DNA of 64,000 nucleotides from Pyxidicoccus sp. MSG2. Its GTDB lineage: Bacteria > Myxococcota > Myxococcia > Myxococcales > Myxococcaceae. Below the pieces are notes generated by a model. That model was not told the origin of the DNA, did not search any database, and saw nothing but the letters and a program-made list of their open reading frames with translations. This document shows positions 56,866-64,000 of the stretch, in pieces. The stretch is from positions 1,550,001 to 1,614,000 of the forward strand of contig NZ_JAPNKC010000001.1 of the NCBI RefSeq assembly GCF_026626705.1, in the 5' to 3' direction. Each line of letters opens with the position of its first letter. Position 1 is the first letter of the stretch. The translations under genes and the position numbers were made by a program.

Positions 56866-58167
56866 ATGTTCCAGCTCTTCCTCATCGCATTCCGCAACCT
56901 CGGCACCCACCGCCGCCGCACACTGCTGCTGGGCGGGGCCATCGCCGGTGTCACCGCGCTGCTCGTCATCCTGATGGGACTGTCCACCGGGATGAAGGAC
57001 ACGATGTTGCGCTCGGCCACCACGCTGTCCACCGGCCACGTCAACGTGGCCGGCTTCTTCAAGGTGTCCGCCGGGCAGGGCGTCCCCGTCGTGACGGGCT
57101 ATCCGAAAATCCTCGAGCAGATTCGCAAGGACGTGCCGGAGGTGGACTACATCGTCCACCGCGGGCGCGGCTGGGCGAAGGTGGTGAGCGAGACCAGCTC
57201 CATGCAGCTGGGCCTGGGCGGCATCGACATCGATGCCGAGCCCGGCTTCCGCCAGGTCATCCAGGTGCGCGAGGGCTCCATGGACGGGCTGGCGAAACCC
57301 AACTCCGTGCTCATCTTCGAGAAGCAGGCGAAGCGACTGGCGGTCAAGGTCGGCGACACGTTGACCATCGCCGCGCCCACCATGCGTGGCACCAGCAACA
57401 CGGTGGACGTGCAGGTGGCGGCCATCGCGGCCAACGTGGGCATGATGAGCGACTTCAACGTCTACGTGCCCTCCGGCACGCTGCGCGCGCTCTACCAGCT
57501 CCGCGACGACACCACGGGCGCCATCCAGGTGTACCTGAAGGACGTGGCGCAGGTGCCCGCGGTGCAGGCCCGACTGCGCAAGACGCTGGCCGAGGCGGGC
57601 CACGAAATCATGGACAACGACCCGCGGGCGTTCTTCTTCAAGTTCGAGGTCGTCAACCGCGAGCCGTGGACAGGCCAGAAGCTGGACATCACCAACTGGG
57701 AGGACGAGATCAACTTCATCAGCTGGACGCTCGCCGCGCTCAACTTCCTCACCGGCGCCCTCACCTTCGTCCTGCTGGTCATCATCTGCGTGGGCATCAT
57801 GAACACGCTGTGGATCGCCATCCGGGAGCGCACGCGGGAGATTGGCACGCTGCGCGCCATTGGCATGCAGCGCCGGCGGGTGGTGCTGATGTTCGTCTGC
57901 GAGGCGCTGACGCTGGGCGCGCTGGGGACGCTGGCGGGCGCCGTGGTGGGGCTCGCGGTGTGCCTGGGCGTCAACGCGGCGGGCATGGCCGTCCCCGAAG
58001 TCGTTGCGATGTTCATCATGTCGGAGACGCTGAAGCTGGCGGTCAACCCCGGGGCCGTGGTGGGCGCCATGGTTTTCATCACCGTGTGCACCACGCTCAT
58101 CTCCCTCATTCCTTCCTTCCTCGCCGCGCGGATGAAGCCCGTCACGGCGATGCACCACATCGGGTGA
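56866..58167 (+). CDS. FtsX-like ABC permease
   Basis: 433 aa, normal LolC/E-type length. Four transmembrane helices (about 20-45, 290-320, 345-370, 390-420) with IRERTREIGTLRAIGMQRRR and AARMKPVTAMHHIG at the end. The periplasmic part spans about 50-280. It starts four bases after the previous stop. With the ATPase and larger permease it forms the inner-membrane unit of an exporter. Confidence 0.92.
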   Translation: MFQLFLIAFRNLGTHRRRTLLLGGAIAGVTALLVILMGLSTGMKDTMLRSATTLSTGHVNVAGFFKVSAGQGVPVVTGYPKILEQIRKDVPEVDYIVHRGRGWAKVVSETSSMQLGLGGIDIDAEPGFRQVIQVREGSMDGLAKPNSVLIFEKQAKRLAVKVGDTLTIAAPTMRGTSNTVDVQVAAIAANVGMMSDFNVYVPSGTLRALYQLRDDTTGAIQVYLKDVAQVPAVQARLRKTLAEAGHEIMDNDPRAFFFKFEVVNREPWTGQKLDITNWEDEINFISWTLAALNFLTGALTFVLLVIICVGIMNTLWIAIRERTREIGTLRAIGMQRRRVVLMFVCEALTLGALGTLAGAVVGLAVCLGVNAAGMAVPEVVAMFIMSETLKLAVNPGAVVGAMVFITVCTTLISLIPSFLAARMKPVTAMHHIG

Positions 58168-58174
58168 ACCCTCC

Positions 58175-58957
58175 ATGAGTCTCAAGAATCTGCTGTCCGC
58201 CGCGGTACTCACCGCGGCCCTGCTGTCCGCCCCGGCCGCGCTGGCCCTGGAGCCGGCGGAGATGGTGAAGCTCTTGGCCACCATCGACGACCGGCAGCGC
58301 AACGGCGGCGACTACAAGGCGCTCGTCTACCTGGAGCAGAAGGAGAAGGACAAGACGGACACCGTGCGCGAGGCGTTCATCTACCGGCGCGACGCGGACG
58401 ACAAGCTGATGATTCTCTTCAGCCGTCCCAAGACGGAGGCCGGCAAGGGCTACCTCCGCATGGACAAGAACCTCTGGAGCTATGACCCCAACGTGGGCAA
58501 GTGGGAGCGGCGCACGGAGCGCGAGCGCATCGCCGGCACCGACAGCCGCCGCGCCGACTTCGACGAGTCCCGCCTGGCCGAGGAGTATGACCCGTCGTTC
58601 GACGGCGAGGGGAAGCTGGGCAAGTACACGGCCAACATGCTGACGCTCAAGGCGAAGCAGGGCGTGGACGTGGCCTACCCCGTCATCAAGCTGTGGGTGG
58701 ACAAGGACTCGACCAACATCCTCAAGCGCGAGGAGTACGCGCTGTCCGGCCGGAAGATGCGCACCCTGCTCTACCCGCGCTGGAAGAAGCTGTTCAGCGA
58801 GTCCAAGGGCGCCGACGTCTGGATCCCCGAGGAGATTCGCATCTACGACGAGGTGGAGAAGGCCAACTCCACCGTCATCCTCATCAAGTCCACCGACCTG
58901 CGCGCGCTGGAAGCCAACCTCTTCACCAAGGCGTGGCTCGAGAGCAAGAGCCGATGA
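58175..58957 (+). CDS. LolA-like outer-membrane lipoprotein-sorting protein
   Basis: 260 aa with a signal peptide (cut near ALA-L). The beta-rich body fits the COG2834-type outer-membrane lipoprotein sorting family (FIYRRDADDKLMILFSRPKT, GYLRMDKNLWSYDPNVGKWE). It would pass a hydrophobic or lipidated cargo across the periplasm from the FtsX permeases. It overlaps the next gene by four bases, so the operon continues. Confidence 0.83.
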   Translation: MSLKNLLSAAVLTAALLSAPAALALEPAEMVKLLATIDDRQRNGGDYKALVYLEQKEKDKTDTVREAFIYRRDADDKLMILFSRPKTEAGKGYLRMDKNLWSYDPNVGKWERRTERERIAGTDSRRADFDESRLAEEYDPSFDGEGKLGKYTANMLTLKAKQGVDVAYPVIKLWVDKDSTNILKREEYALSGRKMRTLLYPRWKKLFSESKGADVWIPEEIRIYDEVEKANSTVILIKSTDLRALEANLFTKAWLESKSR

Positions 58958-60603
58958 GCCCGCGTTCCCTCACCGTGGCCGCGGCACTGTCCGCGGCCCT
59001 CGCCAGCGCCCCCGTGCTCGCCCAGTCGACGGGCGCGGCGGGCTCGGAAGGCTCGGCCGACCGGCCCGACGAGAATGCCCTCTTCGGCGGCGAGTCCGAG
59101 AAGCCCGCCGAGGCCACGCCCTCCCCTTCCCAGGAGGAAGCCCCGGCGGACCGTCCCAGCGAGGACGCCGTCTTCGGCGGGGACGACAGCGCGACGGCGG
59201 ACCCCACTTCGGCCGGTGAGCCGGCGGTGCGTCAGCCCTCGCTCACCGAGCCGGCTGCAGCGCCCGGTGACAGGGACTCGGACGCGCTGGATGGCCCGGC
59301 GACGCGCAGCGCCTTCGACTCCGACGAGGCGGTGGATGACCCGCTGAAGATTGGCGGCCAGTTCTACCTGCGCGCCAACGTGGCCGGAAACGAGGGCGTG
59401 TCCTTCGGCAACACCTCGTTCACCGCGCCCACGCTGGTGGATGGCTACTTCGACGCGCGTCCCACGGACCGGCTGCGCGGCTTCGTGGTGGGGCGGTTGA
59501 GCTACGACCCCACCCTCTCCACGCAGACGGCGGCGGGCGCGCCGTCCAACCCGCGCGTCCTGCTGGACCAGGCGTGGCTGCGCTTCGACCTGGCGCGCAC
59601 GGTGTTCTTCACCGTGGGCAAGCAGCACGTGAAGTGGGGCACGGGGCAGATCTGGAACCCCACCGACTTCCTGTCCCCCCAGCGGAGGAACCCGCTGGCC
59701 TTCGTGGACCTGCGCACCGGCGTGTCCATGGTGAAGCTGCACGTGCCGTGGGAGGCGCGGGGCTGGAACTTCTACGGCATCGCCGTGGTGGACGACCTGG
59801 GTACCGACGCGGGCGCCGTCACCGACGCCACCGGGAGCCCCACGCGGCCCGGCGGCGAGGACCCGGTCAACCGGATCAGCCGCATCGGCGGTGCGCTCCG
59901 CGCGGAGGTGGTTTTGGGCCCCGCGGAGGTGGGCGCCAGCGCCGTGGCCCAGCGCGGCCGCAAGCCCCGCTTCGGCCTGGACCTGTCCTCGGCCCTGGGC
60001 CCCATCGACGTCTACGGCGAGCTGGCCATCAAGAAGGGCACGGACCGGCCCCTGTACCGGCTGCCCGAGGGCACCACGCTGGAGGACATCTTCCAGAATG
60101 GCATCCAGGTGGAGTCGTACGTCCCCGGGGGCCTCACGCCCCAGGTGACGGGCGGCGCCAACTACACCTTCCCCTACGGGCAGAACGACCTGGCCGTCGT
60201 GGGCGTGGAGTACTTCTACAACTCGACGGGCTACACCAGCTCGGTGGGGTACCCGTACCTCATCGCCCAGAGCGCCTTCCAGCCGCTGTACGTGGGCCGC
60301 CACTACGGCGCGGCGTACCTCTTCCTGAACCAGCCCTTCGACTGGGACCACACGGCCTTCAACTTCTTCACGCTGAGCAACCTGTCCGACCGCTCCTATA
60401 CGAGCCGGCTCAACGTGACGTACCGGGCGCTCACCTACCTCACGGTGGAGGCGTTCGGCGCCGTGCACTACGGCCGAAAGGGCGGTGAGCTCCGGCTCGG
60501 CTTCACCGTGCCCGACGTCACCGTCAACGGCGAGGACATCCAGGGCTTCAGCGTGGCCGCGCCCACCTTCGAGCTGGGAGCCGGCCTGCGCATCAGCCTC
60601 TGA
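58954..60603 (+). CDS. Outer-membrane beta-barrel protein of the export operon
   Basis: 549 aa from the ATG at 58954 (signal cut near VLA-Q). A disordered Ser/Pro/Glu/Asp-rich stretch (to about 120) precedes a large barrel of many amphipathic strands (QFYLRANVAGNEGVSFGNTS, LSYDPTLSTQTAAGAPSNPR, KQHVKWGTGQIWNPTDFL) ending in Leu. It is probably the outer-membrane end of the exporter or its substrate. Most like the barrel proteins found beside LolA-like genes. Function inferred from context only. Confidence 0.72.
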   Translation: MSPRSLTVAAALSAALASAPVLAQSTGAAGSEGSADRPDENALFGGESEKPAEATPSPSQEEAPADRPSEDAVFGGDDSATADPTSAGEPAVRQPSLTEPAAAPGDRDSDALDGPATRSAFDSDEAVDDPLKIGGQFYLRANVAGNEGVSFGNTSFTAPTLVDGYFDARPTDRLRGFVVGRLSYDPTLSTQTAAGAPSNPRVLLDQAWLRFDLARTVFFTVGKQHVKWGTGQIWNPTDFLSPQRRNPLAFVDLRTGVSMVKLHVPWEARGWNFYGIAVVDDLGTDAGAVTDATGSPTRPGGEDPVNRISRIGGALRAEVVLGPAEVGASAVAQRGRKPRFGLDLSSALGPIDVYGELAIKKGTDRPLYRLPEGTTLEDIFQNGIQVESYVPGGLTPQVTGGANYTFPYGQNDLAVVGVEYFYNSTGYTSSVGYPYLIAQSAFQPLYVGRHYGAAYLFLNQPFDWDHTAFNFFTLSNLSDRSYTSRLNVTYRALTYLTVEAFGAVHYGRKGGELRLGFTVPDVTVNGEDIQGFSVAAPTFELGAGLRISL

Positions 60604-60629
60604 CGCGCGGGGCGCTTCCGTGTCTCCCA

Positions 60630-60661
60630 GGGCCGCGCCTCCTTCGCTGGAGGCGCGGCCC
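60630..60661 (+). terminator. Terminator at the end of the export operon
   Basis: A perfect 13-bp stem GGGCCGCGCCTCC/GGAGGCGCGGCCC with loop TTCGCT, followed by TTCGCGTCTTC. It ends the five-gene export operon 26 bases after the last stop. Confidence 0.85.
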
Positions 60662-60750
60662 TTCGCGTCTTCGGGGACGTGAGTGTCTCGCGCGTGACGG
60701 CCGGCGCGCGGGGGGCTGCTCTCGCGCTCGGGCGTGGCTAGAGGTGCGGC

Positions 60751-62076
60751 ATGGACCTCATCTCGGATGTCGTCATCCTGGGCGCGGGCGCCTCCGGGCT
60801 CGCCGCCGCGGCCTCGCTGAGCCGGGCGGGGCTGCGCGTCACGGTGCTGGAGGCTCGCGAGCGCTGGGGCGGGCGTGTCGCCACCGTGCATGACCCCGTC
60901 ACGGAGGTTCCGCTGGAACTGGGGGCGGAGTTCGTCCACGGCGAGCCGGAGTCGCTGCGGAAGCTCGCGCGGAAGGCCCGGCTGTCCATCCGGGCGTGCA
61001 ATGACACACATGCGCTGTCGTGGAAGGGACGCTTCAGAGACGGCGAGGAATCCTTCCGCTTCCTGGACGCGCTCGCCTCCGCGAAGCCTCCGGACCGACC
61101 CGTGGCGGAGCTGCTACGGGAACGGGCGAAGGTCGAGCACTGGGCTCCACTCCAGGTGGCCATGGGCCGGGCCTACGTGGAGGGCTTCTACGCGGCGAAC
61201 CCGGACACCGCGAGCACGTTGGCCATCGCTCGGATGGAGACGGCCGCGGAGGAACTGGGTGGCATCAGGCCGTCGCGGGTGATGCAGGGGTATGACCGGG
61301 TGCTTCGCGAGCTGGCCCGGCCGTTGATGGAGCGTCCGGGGACGGTGTTCCTGAACGCGGTGGCGGAGGAGGTCCGCTGGGCGTCCGGTGAGGTGCGGGT
61401 GCGCGTTCGCACGCGGCAGGGAGTGGCGCTCGGACAGGTGCGGGCGAAGCAGGCCGTGGTGACGCTTCCGCTGGGCGTACTGCGGGCGCGGCCTCCGGAG
61501 CCCGGCGCGGTGCGCTTCGTTCCGCGGCTGCCGGCGAAGGAGCGGGCCTGGGGCCTGCTGGAGATGGGCTCGCTGGTGAAGGTGCTGCTGCGCTTCCGCA
61601 CCGCCTTCTGGAGCGAGCGCGAGGACACCCGGCGGTTCGGCTTCTTCCATGGGCCGTCACTGCCGGTGCCCACGTGGTGGACGTCGTCGCCGCGCGAGTC
61701 CCGGCACCTGGTGGGCTGGGCCGGCGGCCCGAGTGCGGAGGCGCTGTCCGGGTTGCGGGAGGAAGTGGTGCTGGCGAGCGCGGTGGAGTCGCTCGCGCGC
61801 ATCTTCCGGTTGCCCCGGCAGGCACTGCATGAACTGCTCGAGGCGTGGCACGTGCAGGACTGGCAGCGCGAGCCATTCACCCGGGGCGGGTATGCCGTCA
61901 TTCCGGTGGGTGCGGCGGACGCGATGCAGGAGATTGCCGCTCCCGTGGATGGCACCCTGTTCTTCGCGGGCGAGGCCACGAATACCGACGGGGAGGAAGG
62001 CACCGTGCATGGCGCCATCGCGACCGGAGAGCGCGCGGCGCGTGAGGTGCTGGCGCGGACCCGGGCGAGGAAGTGA
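60751..62076 (+). CDS. Flavin amine oxidase
   Basis: 441 aa. An FAD-binding Rossmann motif is at the N-terminus (DVVILGAGASGLAAAASLSR) and a FAD-binding C-terminal motif (DGTLFFAGEATNTDGEEGTV, HGAIATGERAARE) near the end. The middle carries GVLRARPPEP and KVLLRFR, typical of the monoamine/polyamine oxidase family. It oxidises an amine with FAD; substrate unknown. It is a single gene, preceded by the export-operon terminator. Confidence 0.9.
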   Translation: MDLISDVVILGAGASGLAAAASLSRAGLRVTVLEARERWGGRVATVHDPVTEVPLELGAEFVHGEPESLRKLARKARLSIRACNDTHALSWKGRFRDGEESFRFLDALASAKPPDRPVAELLRERAKVEHWAPLQVAMGRAYVEGFYAANPDTASTLAIARMETAAEELGGIRPSRVMQGYDRVLRELARPLMERPGTVFLNAVAEEVRWASGEVRVRVRTRQGVALGQVRAKQAVVTLPLGVLRARPPEPGAVRFVPRLPAKERAWGLLEMGSLVKVLLRFRTAFWSEREDTRRFGFFHGPSLPVPTWWTSSPRESRHLVGWAGGPSAEALSGLREEVVLASAVESLARIFRLPRQALHELLEAWHVQDWQREPFTRGGYAVIPVGAADAMQEIAAPVDGTLFFAGEATNTDGEEGTVHGAIATGERAAREVLARTRARK

Positions 62077-62157
62077 GCGCTTGTGACGTCAACGTGGGTC
62101 CGGCGCTCGTTGGAACGCGTGCACGGCGGAGGCCGTCTGGAGGCGGTCGGAGGGCGT

Positions 62158-62219
62158 CCTGTTCGGAAATGTCGGGGGTTTTTGCGGCGGCGGGAAATGT
62201 CCCGACATTACCGAACAGG
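62158..62219. repeat. 19-bp inverted repeat upstream of the last gene
   Basis: CCTGTTCGGAAATGTCGGG (62158-62176) and CCCGACATTACCGAACAGG (62201-62219) pair at 18 of 19 bases, with a 24-base centre. A smaller AATGTC-CC-GACATT dyad lies at its right side. It sits 91 bases before the next start, where an operator or terminator would be. No T-run on the plus strand. Confidence 0.65.
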
Positions 62220-62309
62220 GAGCTCGGTGGGGCGCTGCCCGGGCGGCCTGTCGGGCGCAGCTTCGCTGGCCGGGATGAAGGGACATCCGCTGGTGGACAC
62301 CTTTCAGGC

Positions 62310-64000
62310 ATGCGCCTGTGGATTGCCCTCGCTGCTGGATTGAGCCTTGGTCAGACGCCGGAGGTGACGCCGGTGCCTCCTCCGCAAGACCCGTTGGTCG
62401 ACGACCCTGCCGCGGATGCCCTGAAGGATGCCTACGAGGAAGCCGCCAGGCTGGCGGAGGGTGCTCGGCCTCCTGAAGGCTACGTGGTCCAGCAACCCTA
62501 CGACGTGGACTCCGCTCCCCCACAGATTGTGCCGGTCCTTCCCAATGGCTACGGCCCCGTACAGCCGGGCCAGATGGCCAACGAGGAGGCAGCACAGGTG
62601 TATCAGCCCCTGCCCTCGCCCTGGGACACCACGGCGCAGGAAGAGTCGGGCACGGGTGGGAGTGGCGGCTCTACTTCGTCGGACACGGAGGCCGCGCCCG
62701 GGAGCACTTCCGGCGAGGGAGGCCAGACCTCCGCGGCGGGCGCGACGTCCCAGACGACGGGCACGCAGGGCGGAAGCACCACGGGTGCCGCGCCCCAGGG
62801 TGGCGCGGGCACCGCCGGAGGTTCAGCGGCAACGAGCCAGGGTGCGACCGGTGGCGCGGGCACCGCCGGAGGTTCAGCGGCAACGAGCCAGGGCGCAACC
62901 GGTGGCGCGGGCACTGCTGGAGATTCAGCGGCAACGAGCCAGGGTGCGACTGGTGGCGCGGGCAGCACCAGCAACTCGGCAGCAACGGAGCAGGGCGCGA
63001 CGGGAGGCAACTTCATCGGTGGGCGCTCGGTTGTCACGGGGCGGCCTCCCGAGGTCATCGGGGGGCGTTCGGTCGTCACGGGCCAGGGGAGTTCGGGCAG
63101 CGCCGAAACCCCGGAAGTCAGAGAGCCTGAAGCGGCCGGAGGTGCGGGCACCGGCGGGAGCCTGAACACGACGAGTCAAAACGCGACCGATCTCACGGGC
63201 ACTGAGGGTGGCCCGGGGGCAACGAGTCAGGACGCGACCGGAGGTGCGAGCACGGGCGGGAGCCTGGACACGACGGGCCAGGATGCGACGGGTGGCTCGG
63301 GCACCATGGATGGCTCGGGCGCACCGAGCCAGGGCGCGACGGGTGGCTCGGGCACCAGCGGCAACCTGGACACGGTGGGCCAGGGCGCGACCGGTGGTGC
63401 AGGCACCGTGGACGACTCGGCGGCGACTGGAGGCACCGGCGGCGCCGCTAGTACGGAGACAACGGGCCAGGACTCGACAGGCTCGGGAGCGGCCATTCAG
63501 GGTGGAACGGGCGGCTCTGGCGCCGCGACAGGCGTCCAGGAAGCCGCTCCGTCCGCCGGAGAGCCCGCCGTTGGCTTTGGTGGCGGTGCCGCACCCGCCG
63601 GACAGAATGCGACGGGTGGCGCGGGCGCGGCGCCGGGAACCGCGGCCAATACGCTCACCCCGCAGCAGCAGCTCCTCCAGCTCCAGGCCCGGCTCCAGCA
63701 ACTCGAAGCCGAGCTGAAGACGCGCGACGAAGCGCTGGAGAAGCGCGACGACGAGCTCGCCGCGGACACCACCGTCGTGCAGGAGCACATCGACGACACC
63801 GGTGCGCGCGCCGCCGACGTCGAGGCGTCCCGCCAGCAGCGCCTGACCGACATCCAGACCGCCGGACAGTGGCTGCTCGCCGCGGACCAGGCCCTCGAGA
63901 AGGGCGAGCTGGCCGTGGACAACGCCCTGAACCTCGCGGACCGAGCGTTCGAGAACGTGCGCAACACCGCGGAATCCTCCGGCCAGGGCAACGTCGTCGT
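62310..64000 (+). CDS. Exported repeat-rich protein, runs off the window
   Basis: At least 563 codons, open at the right edge. Start MRLWIALAAGLSLG (signal), then Pro- and Gln-rich residues to about 110. A long Gly/Ala/Thr/Ser repeat region from about 115 to 440 includes four units of 17 residues (GGAGTAGGSAATSQGAT core) at 62799-63002. A charged coiled coil follows (LQLQARLQQLEAELKTRDEA) to the window end. It has no recognised domain. The layout suggests a secreted or surface structural protein. The right end is missing. Confidence 0.65.
   Translation, partial: MRLWIALAAGLSLGQTPEVTPVPPPQDPLVDDPAADALKDAYEEAARLAEGARPPEGYVVQQPYDVDSAPPQIVPVLPNGYGPVQPGQMANEEAAQVYQPLPSPWDTTAQEESGTGGSGGSTSSDTEAAPGSTSGEGGQTSAAGATSQTTGTQGGSTTGAAPQGGAGTAGGSAATSQGATGGAGTAGGSAATSQGATGGAGTAGDSAATSQGATGGAGSTSNSAATEQGATGGNFIGGRSVVTGRPPEVIGGRSVVTGQGSSGSAETPEVREPEAAGGAGTGGSLNTTSQNATDLTGTEGGPGATSQDATGGASTGGSLDTTGQDATGGSGTMDGSGAPSQGATGGSGTSGNLDTVGQGATGGAGTVDDSAATGGTGGAASTETTGQDSTGSGAAIQGGTGGSGAATGVQEAAPSAGEPAVGFGGGAAPAGQNATGGAGAAPGTAANTLTPQQQLLQLQARLQQLEAELKTRDEALEKRDDELAADTTVVQEHIDDTGARAADVEASRQQRLTDIQTAGQWLLAADQALEKGELAVDNALNLADRAFENVRNTAESSGQGNVV
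62799..63002 (+). repeat. Four 51-bp direct repeats in the exported protein gene
   Basis: Units at 62799-62849, 62850-62900, 62901-62951 and 62952-63002 (the last degenerate) each encode 17 residues with the core GTAGGSAATSQGATGGA. In frame. Later GG(A/S)GT-type residues continue the pattern less regularly to about 63500. Confidence 0.85.

Overview
The window is high-GC (roughly 70%), gene-dense DNA from a deltaproteobacterial-type chromosome, almost certainly a myxobacterium of the Myxococcus/Corallococcus group. The pointers are the codon bias, many lipoproteins with TPR, PEGA or FHA domains, very long Pro/Arg/Ala-rich tails, and a flagellum-like type III secretion locus in a lineage that has no flagella. 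No rRNA, tRNA, CRISPR array, insertion sequence or prophage was seen.

Region by region. 1-7365: the tail of a type IIA topoisomerase B subunit, two PEGA-domain exported proteins, an SppA protease fused to a barrel-like N-terminus, and Rho. 7418-13711: a translationally coupled run of a zinc-finger membrane protein, DUF4129, DUF4350, MoxR ATPase, DUF58 and a GNAT. Opposite it lie a pyrophosphatase and a SpoIIM-type membrane protein, and an RDD protein follows at 23.6 kb; these families usually travel together. 15226-26128: a HExxH TPR lipoprotein, a 5'-nucleotidase-fold lipoprotein that has lost its catalytic motifs, a large membrane protein of unknown role, a 1047-aa transporter/HEAT/cyclic-nucleotide-binding fusion, a small outer-membrane barrel and a TPR lipoprotein.

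26163-52364: a non-flagellar type III secretion (T3SS) locus, the centre of interest. On the minus strand the core runs sigma28-like factor, sctI, sctJ, fliG-like, sctL, sctN, sctO, sctP, sctQ, fliO-like, sctR, sctS, sctT, sctU, and then a free-standing SctU C-terminal domain. This is the order of the flagellar fliE-fliF-fliG-fliH-fliI-fliJ-fliK...fliN-fliO-fliP-fliQ-fliR-flhB operon, and it includes FliG and FliO relatives that other non-flagellar systems normally lack. sctV (flhA) lies 8 kb further on, beside a tail-anchored double-FHA protein. Between them are an accessory island with three identical 75-aa needle-like genes (each with its own promoter and terminator), a DUF1521 (self-cleaving effector type) protein, several LcrH/SycD-like TPR chaperones and small proteins of unknown function. 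Promoters resembling the flagellar sigma28 consensus (GAAA-N15-GCCGATAA and relatives) stand before several of these genes, so the sigma factor in the locus probably drives the late genes, as FliA does in flagella. No secretin, classical SctD, gatekeeper or recognisable translocator is present.

52627-64000: a secreted small protein, then an operon of a GbsR/MarR-type regulator, a MacB/LolD-type ATPase, two FtsX-like permeases, a LolA-like periplasmic protein and an outer-membrane barrel, with a palindromic operator at its promoter. A flavin amine oxidase follows, and the window ends inside a large exported Gly/Thr/Ala-repeat protein with a coiled-coil C-terminal part.
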